A stretch of DNA of 64,000 bases from Liolophura sinensis (Eukaryota; Mollusca; Polyplacophora; Chitonida; Chitonidae): NCBI RefSeq assembly GCF_032854445.1, contig NC_088300.1:20567608-20631607 (forward strand). The letters are read 5' to 3'. Position 1 is the stretch's first letter. Each line of letters begins with the position of its first letter. The position numbers were made by a program, and so were the translations under genes. The notes beneath the pieces are model-generated. The model did not search any database and was not told the origin of the DNA. It saw only the letters and a list, made by a program, of their open reading frames with translations. Positions 1 through 21,759 of this stretch are shown in pieces.

Positions 1-159
1 AACCTTGTGTCACTTGCTACTCAGAATTCCCCTATCAGAATGTTGTGACATTAGAATACTCTGTTTTGTTCTTGATTTACCAAAATTAAAATATTCTCCT
101 TTGCACAGTATTACACACATACACCCTAACACAGTCATGACCTTATATTGGGTGTGAAT

Positions 160-954
160 TGCTTGGTACTTTCAATATATTTATTCAAACCTTTGCACCT
201 TACATTCTTGGCTACAAGTACATAAACCTGTAAAAGGTAGAAGAGTCTAAAACCAGACTCCATGCAGCTGTGGAACGTTTTGTCACCAGTCCTTAACAAG
301 CATGTGTATTTTTGTGTAGAGTCAGTTTAGTATTACATAACTTTATCATTCTAAAACATTCATACAACTGATAGCAAATGGCACTTCTCTCCATTAAAAC
401 GAACACTGTACGCCTTCCCAGATTTCTGTGTCTAGGATAAACAGATCTGTATGAATCAGTTTATCAGCATAAATACTTATACACATGCAATTTATGACTT
501 TAGGGGTAATGCCTTGGCAATTCTTGCTTACATTCAACATAAGATTGTTTCTTCAACCTCTCCCTCTAAATCTCTAACATACAGAAATGTTCCAAATGAT
601 TGATAAAAAAAGTATGGGTGAACAACTTCCTCACAATACACAGCTACACCTCCTCATGTCAATGATGCGTGAAATACACCCGAGGGAAACATTTCAGGCT
701 ACCTAAATCCAACACAACACCACAATTACAACCAGGTTTTGACATGACAAAGACATTCTGGTTGTTGCATACAAAAATTATCCACTATTAAATTGAATAT
801 CTCGTTGACATTCTAAACTGGTAATTTTTCATGTTAACCATTTCACAATACAGCGACAGCTTTCATAAAACCGGATTCTGACATCAGACATAGATGATGA
901 TTTTACAGCATCAGACAGGTTCAGATGGGATGATGTGTATCATAAGTCAATGGC
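160..954 (-). other. AP2S1: AP2S1 3' UTR, probable
   Basis: AT-rich sequence after the AP2S1 stop with no coding potential. It runs to the first canonical AATAAA on the minus strand (180-185). The exact cleavage site is inferred. Confidence 0.5.
180..185 (-). terminator. Poly(A) signal AATAAA, AP2S1
   Basis: Plus-strand TTTATT reads AATAAA on the minus strand, about 770 bp after the stop codon. It is the only canonical hexamer I noticed between there and the window edge. Confidence 0.45.
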
Positions 955-1056
955 TCACTCCAACGAGGAGAGCATCAACAGCTGCTTTAATACTTTAGTC
1001 TGGCTTGTCTCTCTTATCTCCCCTGCTAGAAACATCTCATCCACAACACTGTACAC
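955..1056 (-). CDS. AP2S1: AP2S1 coding exon 4 with stop
   Basis: Thirty-three codons plus TGA (955-957), residues 110-142, beginning [20 protein letters not shown]. The acceptor TTTCAG lies at 1057-1062. Confidence 0.96.
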   Translation of the reverse strand: MYSVVDEMFLAGEIRETSQTKVLKQLLMLSSLE

Positions 1057-1492
1057 CTGAAACATGAACATAAAAATCTGCAGACTTGCTACATTGGTGA
1101 GGCAGTCACTAAGATGAACATTTTTGAGGAAACTACTGTATTTCACCTAAAGTTTGGTACATAAAAATGCACTTTCAGAAGCCAATAAAGACCTTAAAAT
1201 GATTGTTTTGATGCCAACACTTAGTTTTTCTGATAAGAAGTTTATCTAACTTTACAAAAGACTCTAAAAGGTGAAAGAATAAATCAAACTCTGGTGAAAT
1301 GTGTCACTTGAAAAAAGCTAAACTTTAGGTGAAATACTGTACATCATGTACATTGCACACCCCACAGTATTCTCATTTTCGCTAAGCTAAATCTCGAACA
1401 TTTAAGTGGAGAAAGTCCTGCAATAAAAGGAACAATATTCCAATGCCTGCTGTTATGATCAAATATTAGAATACTGTGCGGGTGCAATACAT

Positions 1493-1563
<71 letters not shown>

Positions 1564-4220
1564 CAGCACACTTGTCTATGGGTTAGGTATATGGGTGAGG
1601 AGAACAGAAGAAACCCACTGTGCTTTGTCCATTTACTTGTAACTGACAAAGAACGCCAGACATAAAAGGGCAACATTCAAATCCAGTTCTCATTGTTTTG
1701 GCCGCAACTGTGAGCCAGTTTTCAAAAGTACCTGGCCCAGCTTGATGGTTTACTCTAATTTTCTTCACCCATCCCGACTGCCTGTAAAATTTTTACATGT
1801 AAGTATGTACGTAAGTACCTACAGTATTAAAAACCAATCAATTTTTCAATCAATCAATCAAATTTTCCAGCATAAAACTAGATTTGAACTCACAACCTGA
1901 TTTGAACAGCTAGGAGATCAACAAGAAAGAGCCAAATATACGAGAAGAATTGCCTACACAAACAGTTAAGCAATAAATCATCCTTACCTTGTAAAAATTA
2001 AAGACTAGATCCAGCTCACAAACATTATGGAAGTACTCATTTAGCACTTCCACAAAATTGTGAATTGCCTCCAAATATGCCAAGTTATTGTCACTGACAT
2101 CCACACAAATACAGAAATACAGGCCTGCATATCGACGATAGACGATCTTGAAATTTCGAAACTGTAAACATAAAATTACAAAATCATAACTCCACTTGTT
2201 TCATTATACTGATACAACCTTAACATGTAACATGTATGTCCATGTCTGTACATGTATTTAATATTTACATTTTATAAAACAGAGGCTGAACAAAGTTTTA
2301 AAAAAAACATGCGTTACAAAATAAAATTAAAATACATTAGCAAAACATTATGTTGTGAAAAACATCCTTATAATTAGTGATTTCACTTAAACAGAACTCA
2401 ATTCAATTGAGGCAATACAAGCAAACTGATTTCTCCAATTTCAAATTTATACACCAGTAAACAAAACGTGTCCTGGAATGTAGAAGAATAGAGATGAACG
2501 CTTTTTCCTGAATGTTTATAAGGTAGTGGATTGTGTGGCAAATGTACAAACATTTAATTGCTTACCTCTACAAAGTTTGTATGTTTGGCATCTCTCACTG
2601 TGACCACAGCATGGACCTCCTCAATCAGCTTCTGTTTCTCATCATCGTCAAAGTGCATGTACCACTTGGCAAGACGAGTCTTACCAGCTCTGTTCTGTAT
2701 CAGGATAAACCGAATCTGAAATTTGTGAAAACATCAATTGATCCCCTGTTTCATTTTCCACTTGATATTGGAAAATTAAGGTTAATGTGTAACACAGACT
2801 TTGTAAAAACACATGGTTCTACTTTATAACTGAATGATGGCATTGACGTGAAAAAAAAAAATAACCAAGAAGTAAAATAAAACACAACTATATCTATTTC
2901 AGCAAAGGATGGACATAGTTAATAAAGTTGTTAGTCTGGAGTATATGTGTCACAACATGCTAGATACATATTTAGACCAACTTCACAATGTCAGCAGTTC
3001 GCTTTCTCTTCCCTGCAGTGTTGAATTCATCCTGACTGTTATACATGTACACACATGTATACACAAAGATTATGTCAAAGATACACTGGCTACACACGTA
3101 AACCTTCATACCACCTTCACAATGTCAGTGGTTATCTTTTACTTCACTGCAGCAAAACCCTTAACCTAATTAAACACTGCAAGTAGTTTGACCCAGTCAC
3201 AGTTCAGTCTTAAATATATGAAGGGGACTGGTCAGCTCTGTGGGGCTGTGATTATGTATACTACCACAGCCCTGTCTTGATTCATAGGTTTACCTTGAAC
3301 ACATCTGTACTTCCCATGATGGCTTCAATACACTTCCGTTGGCCAACAAATAATGTGTCTGACCTCATAGACATCTCCATTCATTCCTGCTAGGTGTCCC
3401 CATGTATCATCCCTAGTAAAATGGCAGTTGGAGTTTGAATTTATCCAGCTGCCATCAGTTTCATGCCTGTGATGATTTATTAGGAATGATACATGGGGAC
3501 ACCTAGCAGGAATCGATAGCTGAGACAACTATAAGTACGGACAGACACATTATTTGGCGGCCAACACTAGTGTATTGAAACCAGCACAGGAAGTACAGAG
3601 GTGTGCAAGGTAAGCTTATGGATCAAGTATGGATAGCATACATAATCACAGCCCTATAGTGCTAGGGGCTGGTATTTGCATATGGCATATATAAGGTTTA
3701 CGAATTCGAGCGCCTGCTGTCAGCATACCAAGACATATTTTAGTAAGAAATCTCCTGGCTAAGGATGGTTTATTTTGAATGAGTAACAGTTCATGAAGGA
3801 AACTGAGACTTAGCTGGCTGACAGGCTCACAGTGATCTTCAGGGGAAGGTCTATTATGTACCCAGTTCAGTAGAGTAAGACGTGCACATTATTTAAATGT
3901 TTCCAAGAATTAACCATTTCGGTATCACTAGGCCTAATGCTAGCGCCCATGTCCATGAACCCTTGAAGAAAAAAATATTGCTTGCAAGAACCTGATTCGT
4001 TCAATCTAATTAGTGTATTACACTGTAGAGTATGTTAACACTTTAAATGGATCCACTGACAAATGGCGAAAACTGAGCACTTTATAACATGTTACTGATA
4101 TTTAATGACATCGTTTTGATCCTCAGTTATCCAGAGGAAAACAACTTCGAATAATCATATTTGCCTTAAACCCATACAAATATTCACTTCTAAGTACAGG
4201 CAATTTACAATACTTACCAT
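955..4220 (-). CDS. AP2S1: AP-2 complex subunit sigma, complete, 4 coding exons
   Basis: Small (sigma2) subunit of the AP-2 heterotetramer, which acts at the plasma membrane in clathrin-mediated endocytosis and helps bind acidic dileucine sorting signals. Coding exons on the minus strand are 4218-4220, 2566-2715, 1988-2161 and 955-1056. They join to 142 codons plus TGA, exactly the length of the vertebrate protein. The sequence is near-identical to the family: it starts [15 protein letters not shown], with Arg15, known in the family to contact the dileucine ligand and AP-2 phospholipid-binding surface. It continues through [20 protein letters not shown] and ends in a QLLMLSSLE-type tail. The fold is one longin-like domain over the whole length. 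All three introns are phase 0 with clean GT-AG ends. The start codon is the only codon of the first coding exon. No break or unusual residue is seen. AP1S or AP3S paralogues are excluded by the [11 protein letters not shown] and [11 protein letters not shown] segments and by the exact length. Confidence 0.97.
1497..1559. repeat. (AT)n microsatellite in AP2S1 intron 3
   Basis: About 30 uninterrupted AT dinucleotides. An open frame through it reads YIYIYI and has no coding meaning. Confidence 0.97.
1988..2161 (-). CDS. AP2S1: AP2S1 coding exon 3
   Basis: Fifty-eight codons, residues 52-109, from [20 protein letters not shown] to [10 protein letters not shown]. The acceptor is GTTTACAG and the donor AAG|GTAAGG. 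Confidence 0.96.
2566..2715 (-). CDS. AP2S1: AP2S1 coding exon 2
   Basis: Fifty codons, residues 2-51, from [20 protein letters not shown] to [10 protein letters not shown]. The acceptor reads AAATTTCAG and the donor GAG|GTAAGC. Confidence 0.96.
3243..3654. repeat. Foldback (MITE-like) element in AP2S1 intron 1
   Basis: Long imperfect inverted repeat of about 410 bp. The outer ends are GGGCTGTGATTATGTA on the left and its complement TACATAATCACAGCCC on the right. The inner arms match very closely: CCTGCTAGGTGTCCCCATGT near 3388 and ACATGGGGACACCTAGCAGG near 3490, with a loop of about 65 bp. A middle pair, AATAATGTGTCT and AGACACATTATT, lies between. It encodes nothing. It looks like a non-autonomous DNA element, although no target-site duplication was seen. 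Confidence 0.75.
4218..4220 (-). CDS. AP2S1: AP2S1 coding exon 1 (ATG only)
   Basis: The start codon is followed at once by the donor GTAAGT (4217 downward). The 5' UTR lies just above 4220. The intron that follows is 1502 bp and contains a foldback element. Confidence 0.9.
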
Positions 4221-4332
4221 TGCGTTAATTAATGTATGCTAACACAGGCTTGATTAGGGAGTTAATTTTATCCGGCAACTCCTCTTCCGCTCATGCGCAG
4301 TGAAGACGTAATCTAGACTTCACGTGTTTATC
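4221..4332. promoter_or_regulatory. Bidirectional promoter, AP2S1 / POLR1C
   Basis: Only 112 bp separate the two divergent start codons, so both promoters and both 5' UTRs must share this stretch. It holds an ATGCGCA run resembling an NRF1 half-site (about 4293), a CTTCCGC ETS-type core (about 4286), a GACGTAA CRE-like half-site (about 4306) and an E-box CACGTG (4321-4326). There is no TATA box at a suitable distance. The factor assignments are by motif only. Confidence 0.7.
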
Positions 4333-15166
<10,834 letters not shown>

Positions 15167-15431
15167 TGATCTTGTTATGTGCACTATGTACCTGAACTTC
15201 TACTTGACCTTATGAACATCTGAAAGAGTGGTGGTTTATATGGTTGTGTCTGGAGGACATTACAGTTTACCTGGTCCTGGTGATAATTAAGAGCTACTTT
15301 CTCTTAGGCATGGGGTGTTCTGGATATGGCAGTAAACTCTTATGTCGTCAGTTAGCGCATTCGGGTCCAAACATGTCCAAGAACTTGTCAGATTATTTGA
15401 ACAAAAATTATTTGAATGGAATAGCACAAGG

Positions 15432-15437
15432 AATAAA
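15432..15437 (+). terminator. Poly(A) signal AATAAA, POLR1C
   Basis: First canonical hexamer after the stop codon, giving a 3' UTR of about 290 nt (15167 to about 15455). Confidence 0.75.
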
Positions 15438-15834
15438 AGTCAGAGCCCTCTGATGGGGCAAAATTATATAAATTTCTTAAAGTGACTAGCTTCTGGAATA
15501 TTGTTACATGTACAAAGGGGAGGGTCTCACGGGCTCGCTCCACCGAAGGTCTGGCCTCACAATAGCCGATTGTCCCCTCACGAATAAGGTCAGTCGTTCT
15601 TTGATGCCAGGAGGTTTTTCATGTAAAATGCTAACGGCGGTGTTTTATTCTACCATGTCTACTCGTATTTAATTTTGCGCCACCTATAAACCTGGCAGCC
15701 GTTTTATGAGTGAAAAATTATCAAGTCGCGCGCTGTGCCATATTACAACGACATTGGGGTATCCAGTGTGTATTGGATGGAAACATTAAGTGCGTGAAAA
15801 GCTTCCAGTGTCGGTAGGAGAGCGGAGAGCGGAC

Positions 15835-15945
15835 ATGGAAGTTGTAGATTCACCCGCTACCATTATTTGTTGTGTGTTGGCGACATTAATCGGTGGGTGT
15901 GGCGCCAGTTTGGCCTGCAAATCTGTATATTACACACGTGGGCAG
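15835..15945 (+). CDS. Possible first exon of an unidentified membrane protein
   Basis: ATG with G at -3 and +4, then 37 codons starting MEVVDSPATIICCVLATLIG and ending in SVYYTRGQ, followed by CAG|GTTTGT. A hydrophobic stretch from about residue 9 to 28 would make an N-terminal membrane anchor. The surrounding DNA is relatively CpG-rich, as expected of a promoter. I do not recognise the family. No continuing exon was found downstream, where the DNA is repetitive; the frame without splicing stops after 41 codons. It could be a real exon 1 with a distant exon 2, a gene cut off by later rearrangement, or chance. Confidence 0.3.
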
Positions 15946-16255
15946 GTTTGTAATAAGTAACTTACGAAAGGTCTCTAACCCGTCGCCTCCACATTTAAAA
16001 TGAAAACCATCATATATTAGAAATATTCTTGAGTGTGTTGACTGTCAAGTAAATAAATATCTACATAGCCTGGGTAATAAATCACTCCGAATAGATCATT
16101 CACATGCTGTGTTCTATGTAGCCTGTAACAACATCGACTACCGTTTTTGTTGAGACACTGACCCTTACATTTTGTCCGATTCACGCATTTAAGTGGTGGT
16201 CGCGAAGACTCATACACGTATGGTCCAAAATTTCAAACTTTATTGCATAACTCCT

Positions 16256-16427
16256 TCCTGCTGGCTATGCAGCTCAGGCTGGCTCCCCGGTCGTACGTGA
16301 GAAGGTCTGCTGGCACCTGCTGATGGTCGTAGGCTTCCCCCGGACTCTGACCGATTTCCTCCCACGATGATGCTGGCTGCCGTCGTATAAGGGGAGTGTT
16401 CTTGAGAAAAATCAAATAAATAAATGA
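16256..16427 (+). mobile_element. 5'-truncated SINE
   Basis: Starts within the SINE body (AGCTCAGGCTGGCTCC), continues CGTACGTGAGAAGGTCTGCT and CCGTCGTATAAG, and ends in an AATCAAATAAATAAAT tail. Confidence 0.8.
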
Positions 16428-16735
16428 AGCTGGCCACCACCGTTTCGCCCCAAAATCGGGAGATCTGGGATCAAACCTGGGTCGGGTCATACCAAAGACT
16501 TTCACAATGGTACTTCTTGCTTCTTTGCACTGAGAGGTTAAAGTAAGGAAACCTGACTGGTTTTCCCCGGTATGGATATACTGGGTGGAGTGTCGTGTCT
16601 GGTGTCTTCAACATGATACTTAAGTGGCGACATGGACTCGCCCTGCCACAAAGAGGGCACGGTATACATACACACACCTCATGACTCAACCATGTCGTGC
16701 ACATGACTGAATTATTTAGTACGATGTAAAAACGA

Positions 16736-17053
16736 GAGTATACGTATACATACATTCAAGCTGGCCACCAAAAGGGCAACAAGTCCATGCGATTTGATTC
16801 TTCTAGATGAGTTGATTGGAACTGTTTGTGAAATAATGTAGGAGAGATTCCACAGGCGATGTCCTGGAATCAGCCATTGGAACAGGTGTCCAGAATATCG
16901 AGGTCGGAATTGTGGAATTAAATATTGGGAATCATAAAGGCCTTGCATGGCATACTGCGGATACCGACTTACCAAATCTGAAAATATGAGTTGTCTGACA
17001 AATTATATTTAACAAAATCAGCGAAGTCATTGTGTTGAATGAATGTTCGGGCT
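16736..17053. repeat. Arm 1 of a long inverted duplication
   Basis: The reverse complement of 16736-17053 recurs at 18004-18321 with only about seven differences in 318 bp. The outer end is the palindromic TATACGTATACATAC; the inner end is GAATGAATGTTCGGG. The same conceptual peptide can be read from both arms, which is a by-product of duplication. Confidence 0.93.
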
Positions 17054-17560
17054 GCTCACAAAAAATAAGGCAGTGAGTGGGGCCTTGACAGTCGCCATAT
17101 TTGAAATGCACGACAGGTTTGTGGCGTACAGCTATTTTTAAACAGATTAGGGGATTCGTGTCTGGCTCTGATATGTAAAAGTAATGTAGTACTTCAGTAA
17201 AGGACAAAGTTCACTAAAATCAGGTTGAGTAATTACTCAAGCTGGTTCGTTAATGAAAGGTTAATGTCCGTAGGCCCCTTTGCTTCCGTTCGGAAGTGAC
17301 ACGTGTATACTAAGGTAAACACGAATGTATCTTATGGGGCAATTGTTTATCAGAACTAACCCGCGGCCTCTGTGTTTGCATGAGGGATAAAAGTTGTTTT
17401 TTTTTTCAGGCGATTAGTCTTTAGTGAACATTTCCGCAGTGGCATTCAAATAATGCCGTTTCCAGTCGTCACCAGTCATCAAACAATCTTGTGGCATCGT
17501 TTTGTGTAGGCCTTATTCAATGTAATGAACATGAACTAAGTACGACGATTGATCATAGTG
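16800..17560. repeat. Segmental repeat, copy A
   Basis: Diverged relatives of this stretch lie near 20160-20850 and 22380-23170. Shared landmarks in the same order are AACAGGTGTCCAGAAT (16890), AATCAGGTTGAGT (17219) and CAATCTTGTGGCA (17487). No coding frame is conserved between copies. Confidence 0.7.
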
Positions 17561-17666
17561 TCTGAATAAAGGTTAATACATTTGCTGGTGCTTAAGTATT
17601 GACACGAATAGTAAGGATAAAACCTTAACTGAGAAACACTGACTTGCGATCAAATTCTACCTGTTA

Positions 17667-17917
17667 CACTCAAAAAATTAATGTGTTAATTTAACTGAAC
17701 GTCTGTTGTCTCAGCGATGCTAGAATGTATTTTGTTATTGCAGCAGATCGTTCTGCTAAATATAACACATATCCTACTGATTCAACGTAAAAATTATATT
17801 AGATTAACAATATTATGTTGAATATGACAAAATATTGTGTTATAATAATAGAATACACTCTAGTATCACTCAGGCAACAGATTTTGTGTTAAAGTTAACA
17901 GATTAATATTTTCAGTG
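17667..17917. repeat. Foldback MITE, about 250 bp
   Basis: Terminal inverted repeats of about 70 bp. The left begins CACTCAAAAAATTAATGTGT and the complement of the right begins CACTGAAAATATTAATCTGT; both run on to CTGTTGYCTSAG-type sequence. The centre is AT-rich and non-coding. No clear target-site duplication. Confidence 0.75.
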
Positions 17918-17967
17918 CATGTATGGCCTTGTCGTCGCCTTGAAAAAGACCGTGCACATAAATTGAA

Positions 17968-18003
17968 ATTCTGGTGAAGGACTAACCACCTGAGAGATAC
18001 ATT
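17968..18003. repeat. Detached unit of the 43-bp satellite
   Basis: GAAGGACTAACCACCTGAGA here matches the satellite that resumes at 18322. The array therefore flanks inverted arm 2 on both sides. Confidence 0.75.
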
Positions 18004-18321
18004 CCCGAACATTCATTCATCACAATGCCTTCGCTGATTTTGTTAAATATAATTTGTCAGACAACTCATATTTTCAAATTTGGTAAGTCGGTATCCGCAG
18101 TACGCCATGCAAGGCCTTTATGATTCCCAATATTTAATTCCACAATTCCGACCTCGATATTCTGGACACCTGTTCCAATGGCTGATTCCAGGACATCGCC
18201 TGTGGAATCTCTCCTACATTATTTCACAAACAGTTCTAATCAACTCATCTAGAAGAATTAAATCGCATGGACTTGTTGCCCTTTTGGTGGCCAGCTTGAA
18301 TGTATGTATACGTATACATAC
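18004..18321. repeat. Arm 2 of the inverted duplication, inside the satellite
   Basis: Inverted copy of 16736-17053 at about 98% identity. The 43-bp satellite lies directly against both ends, as if the copy had been inserted into the array. Confidence 0.92.
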
Positions 18322-19018
18322 GTATAATCATCCGAGAGACCTGGCACCAGGATCGCGGATGAAGGATTAACCATCCGAGAGACCTGGCACCAGGATCGCT
18401 GATGAAGAACTAATCATCCGAGAGACCTGGCACCAGGATCGCGGATGAAGGACTAACCACCTGAGAGACCTGGCACCAGGATCGCGGATGAAGGATTAAC
18501 ATTTCGAGAGACCAGGCACCAGGATCGCGGATGAAGGACTAACCACCCGGAAGACCTGGCACCAGGATCGCTGATGAATGACTAACCACCCGAGAACCCT
18601 GGCACCAGGATCGCTGATGAGAACTAACCATCCGAGAGACCTGGCACCAGGATCGCGAATGAAGGACTAACCACCTGAGAGACCTGGCACCAGGATCGCG
18701 GATGAAGGATTAACCTTTCAAGAGACCTGGCACCAGGATCGTGGATGAAGGACTAACCACCCGAGAGACCTGGCACCAGGATCGCTGATGAAGAACTAAT
18801 CATCCGAAAGACCTGGCACCAGGATCGCGGATGAAGGATTAACCTTTCAAGAGACCTGGCACCAGGATCGTGGATGAAGGACTAACCACCCGAAAGACCT
18901 GGCACCAGGATCGTGGATGAAGGACTAACCACCCGAGAGACCTGGCACCAGGATCGCTGATGAAGAACTAATCATCCGAAAGACCTGGCACCAGGATCGA
19001 GGATGAAGGACTAACCAT
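18322..19018. repeat. 43-bp tandem satellite
   Basis: About 16 units of GAGAGACCTGGCACCAGGAT then CGCGGATGAAGGACTAACCA and three more bases. CCTGGCACCAGG is itself an inverted repeat, and units vary mainly at CGCGG/CGCTG/CGTGG. Confidence 0.97.
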
Positions 19019-19020
19019 GA

Positions 19021-19246
19021 TCACAAAGCTGTCTTAGACTTAAGTCAGGCTTAGTCTTAACTTGGGAAATTATTTCTGAACTTAGATTTATATTTCAATG
19101 CTAATTTTTAAATATGTTGCGAAAGTCTGTGATAACTCTAATTTTTTTATTAAAATAAAAATTTATATAGTAATTCATGGCTGTAGTGCAGTAAAAAGTT
19201 TTGAAGTTAAGACAGAGTTCGACTTAAGTCTATGACACCTTCGTGA
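19021..19246. repeat. Foldback element, about 225 bp
   Basis: Ends TCACAAAGCTGTCTTAGACT and (inverted) TCTATGACACCTTCGTGA, with an inner pair of ACTTAAGTC motifs. It abuts the end of the 43-bp satellite. Non-coding. Confidence 0.65.
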
Positions 19247-19450
19247 CCCTGGGGTCATGTTCATTATTTGCATGTTATTGTTTACTATATGCGATGACAA
19301 CACAGCGTTTTCAGTAGCTCTAGACCAGTGAGGTGTTTTAAATAGGTATTAACATAGATGTATTTATTAACGTAATTCTGCTGAATCTGTGGAACTTGGA
19401 GTGGAATACATAGCTCTTCTATGGTAGGTTGGATAGTCTGACAGTTAAGT

Positions 19451-19538
19451 GGTGATAGTCGTGGGTTTCCTCCCACCAAAATACTGGCCGCCATCGTATA
19501 AGTACAGTATAAAACACCAATGAAATAAATGTAATAAA
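19451..19538 (+). mobile_element. SINE 3' fragment
   Basis: TAGTCGTGGGTTTCCTCCCA, then TACTGGCCGCCATCGTATAA and AAAACACCAATGAAATAAAT. The 5' half is absent. Confidence 0.75.
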
Positions 19539-20159
19539 CACACGAAACTATTAACTTCACTATTTTTTCGTCTATACTTCGACCTAAGCCATGGTGCTAG
19601 GGGACGTGAGCATTGTTGCTACATGTATTTAAGCATTAACACTAACTTAGAATATAACCCTATAAATGAGATAAATTGACAAAGAGGAAGGATTTCATCG
19701 GTTGCTCGGAACTATTTGCCAATTATCGCATGCATTGTCGTCGCTGCTATGGTTTTACTTCTCATGCTCCATGGTCCTTTATGTTAAACATATTTGTTTT
19801 TCTAATTTATACGTTTAGTTGTAAGATTTATCATGCTCGCAAAGGGTCATGCCTTCGTGTTTCGCATGGCTGATCCTGACAGAATGCCTCGTGGTTCTGA
19901 TCTCTGGGAACATTAAGATATCTTGGTATGCGGTTGAGAAATGTGTGTATACTTTCATCTGCATGTGAAGATAGTGGGACCAGGGAAATGTCACAGGTTA
20001 GCTGGTATGATAAAGATGCTCCAGTCATACAGTTACACACCTTCACTTTATTAGAAGGCTGGTGCTGATTGATAAAGAGGTGGACTGATGTGGCTTCCTG
20101 CTATTTGAGAAGCCATACGTTATGTAAAGTTGTGTCTAGAGTTTGTAGAGATAGGTCGA

Positions 20160-20850
20160 TAGGCGATTCCATCAGAGTGTAACAGGTGTTCAGAATTTGT
20201 AGGTCGCTGAATTGGTAACTTAATTATTTATCATCATACCAGCCTTGCAAGACGCCGTGCGGATGCTGACCTCATGGGATCCATTTTATTTAAAACGGAT
20301 TGGGTTTTACTGTGAACATTTATATATAAAGCCTATGTCTCCGATACGATACAATAATCAACCTGAACTTGCATGAAGTTATATGGATACTGAACGTTTT
20401 GAATAAAAGCTTTGTTAATACAGATGCTGGACAAAGTACGTAAGTTGCAAAACCTTGTGACGTGTATTAATTGGTAGCCTCATCGCATAAGTGGGAATTT
20501 TGCGTTGGTTATATTTTGAAAGCTCGATGTGCAGGAGAGAAGCAGCTGCTATTTAAGCTGGAATTCATGTTGAATAGTGATAAAATAATACATTTCTCGG
20601 TTTTCAGTAAAGGACAGAGTACGTCAAAATCAGGTTGAGTCATAACTCAAGCTGATGCGTTCGTAAAACGTTAATGTTTGTAATCTTGTGGCCACGCATT
20701 GTGCATAGGCTTTTAATGCAAGAGTATAAGCATGAAAAATATATATTTCCCGTGGATAAATACGTTAACGTTAAATAATTACAATCAGGTCATCACTTCT
20801 CCTGGAGCACTACACGGACGGCGGATCCCATCGACGGAGCATGCTATTTA
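20160..20850. repeat. Segmental repeat, copy B
   Basis: Diverged relative of copies A and C: TAACAGGTGTTCAGAAT (20180), AATCAGGTTGAGTCATAACT (20628), TAATCTTGTGGCC (20681), then GGATAAATACGTTAACGTTAA shared in part with copy C (23119). A short open frame at 20732-21010 is not conserved in copy C. Confidence 0.65.
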
Positions 20851-21759
20851 TTTACTTGATTTTTATAGCGCCACTGGAATTGTTTACAAAATCTATGGCG
20901 ATTATAGTAAGGAATCCAGAGTGGCCTGGGTAAAGCACAGACCTTCTGCTAGTTACTGGGGAACTTACAACGTGCGACGTATGCACTCTATGGACGTGGA
21001 AGATAAGTGATCTTCAAGATACGTTACAGTGTGAAGATGGCCGCACAATCGTCGAAGTCCCCACAAGTAGCGACATCGGGGGATTCTACAAATTCCCACC
21101 CAAACGAGGCCTTTTTTGGTAATTTTTTTATTGGGAATATGCAGCCTTTTTCTTAAGCAGTAACATTAACAGGGCGGTTTGATGGGGACAAAACGCGAAC
21201 CCAGAAAGCAAATAAACATAGACTGCTGGAATAAAAAATACTAAAATTTATAGAAAGCAGTCAAGAACATTGATGCTAAAAAAAAGAATAAATATGCATT
21301 TTGGCTCTATATAGGGTTGTGAAAGTAGCGCTGGGTAAACATGGACTACATCTCGCATTCCTATCATAATCTTACTAATTTCAGAAATCGCTTAAAATTT
21401 AGCTTCAGCTAGACCTTCTTGGCCTGTGTTGTACTAAAGCAGTGACTACCTGTAGAATGCAGACTGATCAACGTTGTGCAACAGGTGTGATCATAATGGA
21501 CAGTATCTCATAGTGTTGGTTTTATTTTCATAAAAGATTTTCACCAGTTTTCTTCTAAATCACGATCAGTATTCCCAGACGCATACAGCCCATAGTTCAG
21601 GGACAGAGCTAACTGCCCTCTTCCTGAATGACCTATACCTTATTGGCTTATGTGTTGCCCATCAAATATCTGCGAGGCTGTGCGGGAGTACATTTCACAT
21701 GAGCCATAGTCTGGAAATGTTGGACAGTTTGAACATGGTCTATAACGTGAGTGGTGTAC

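Larger units (their letters stand above)
15460..16735. other. Intergenic DNA after POLR1C
   Basis: Apart from the possible exon at 15835 and SINE fragments (a tail relic at 16018-16057 and a longer piece from 16256), I see no gene. Open frames here are short and lack family resemblance. Confidence 0.5.

Noticed and set aside
1344-1676. 110-codon frame with YIYIYI
   Set aside because: It is a translation of the (AT)n microsatellite inside AP2S1 intron 3.
16712-16975. Conserved peptide readable at 16712-16975 (minus) and 18080-18370 (plus)
   Set aside because: The two match because they are arms of one recent inverted duplication. The diverged copy near 20.2 kb does not keep the frame.
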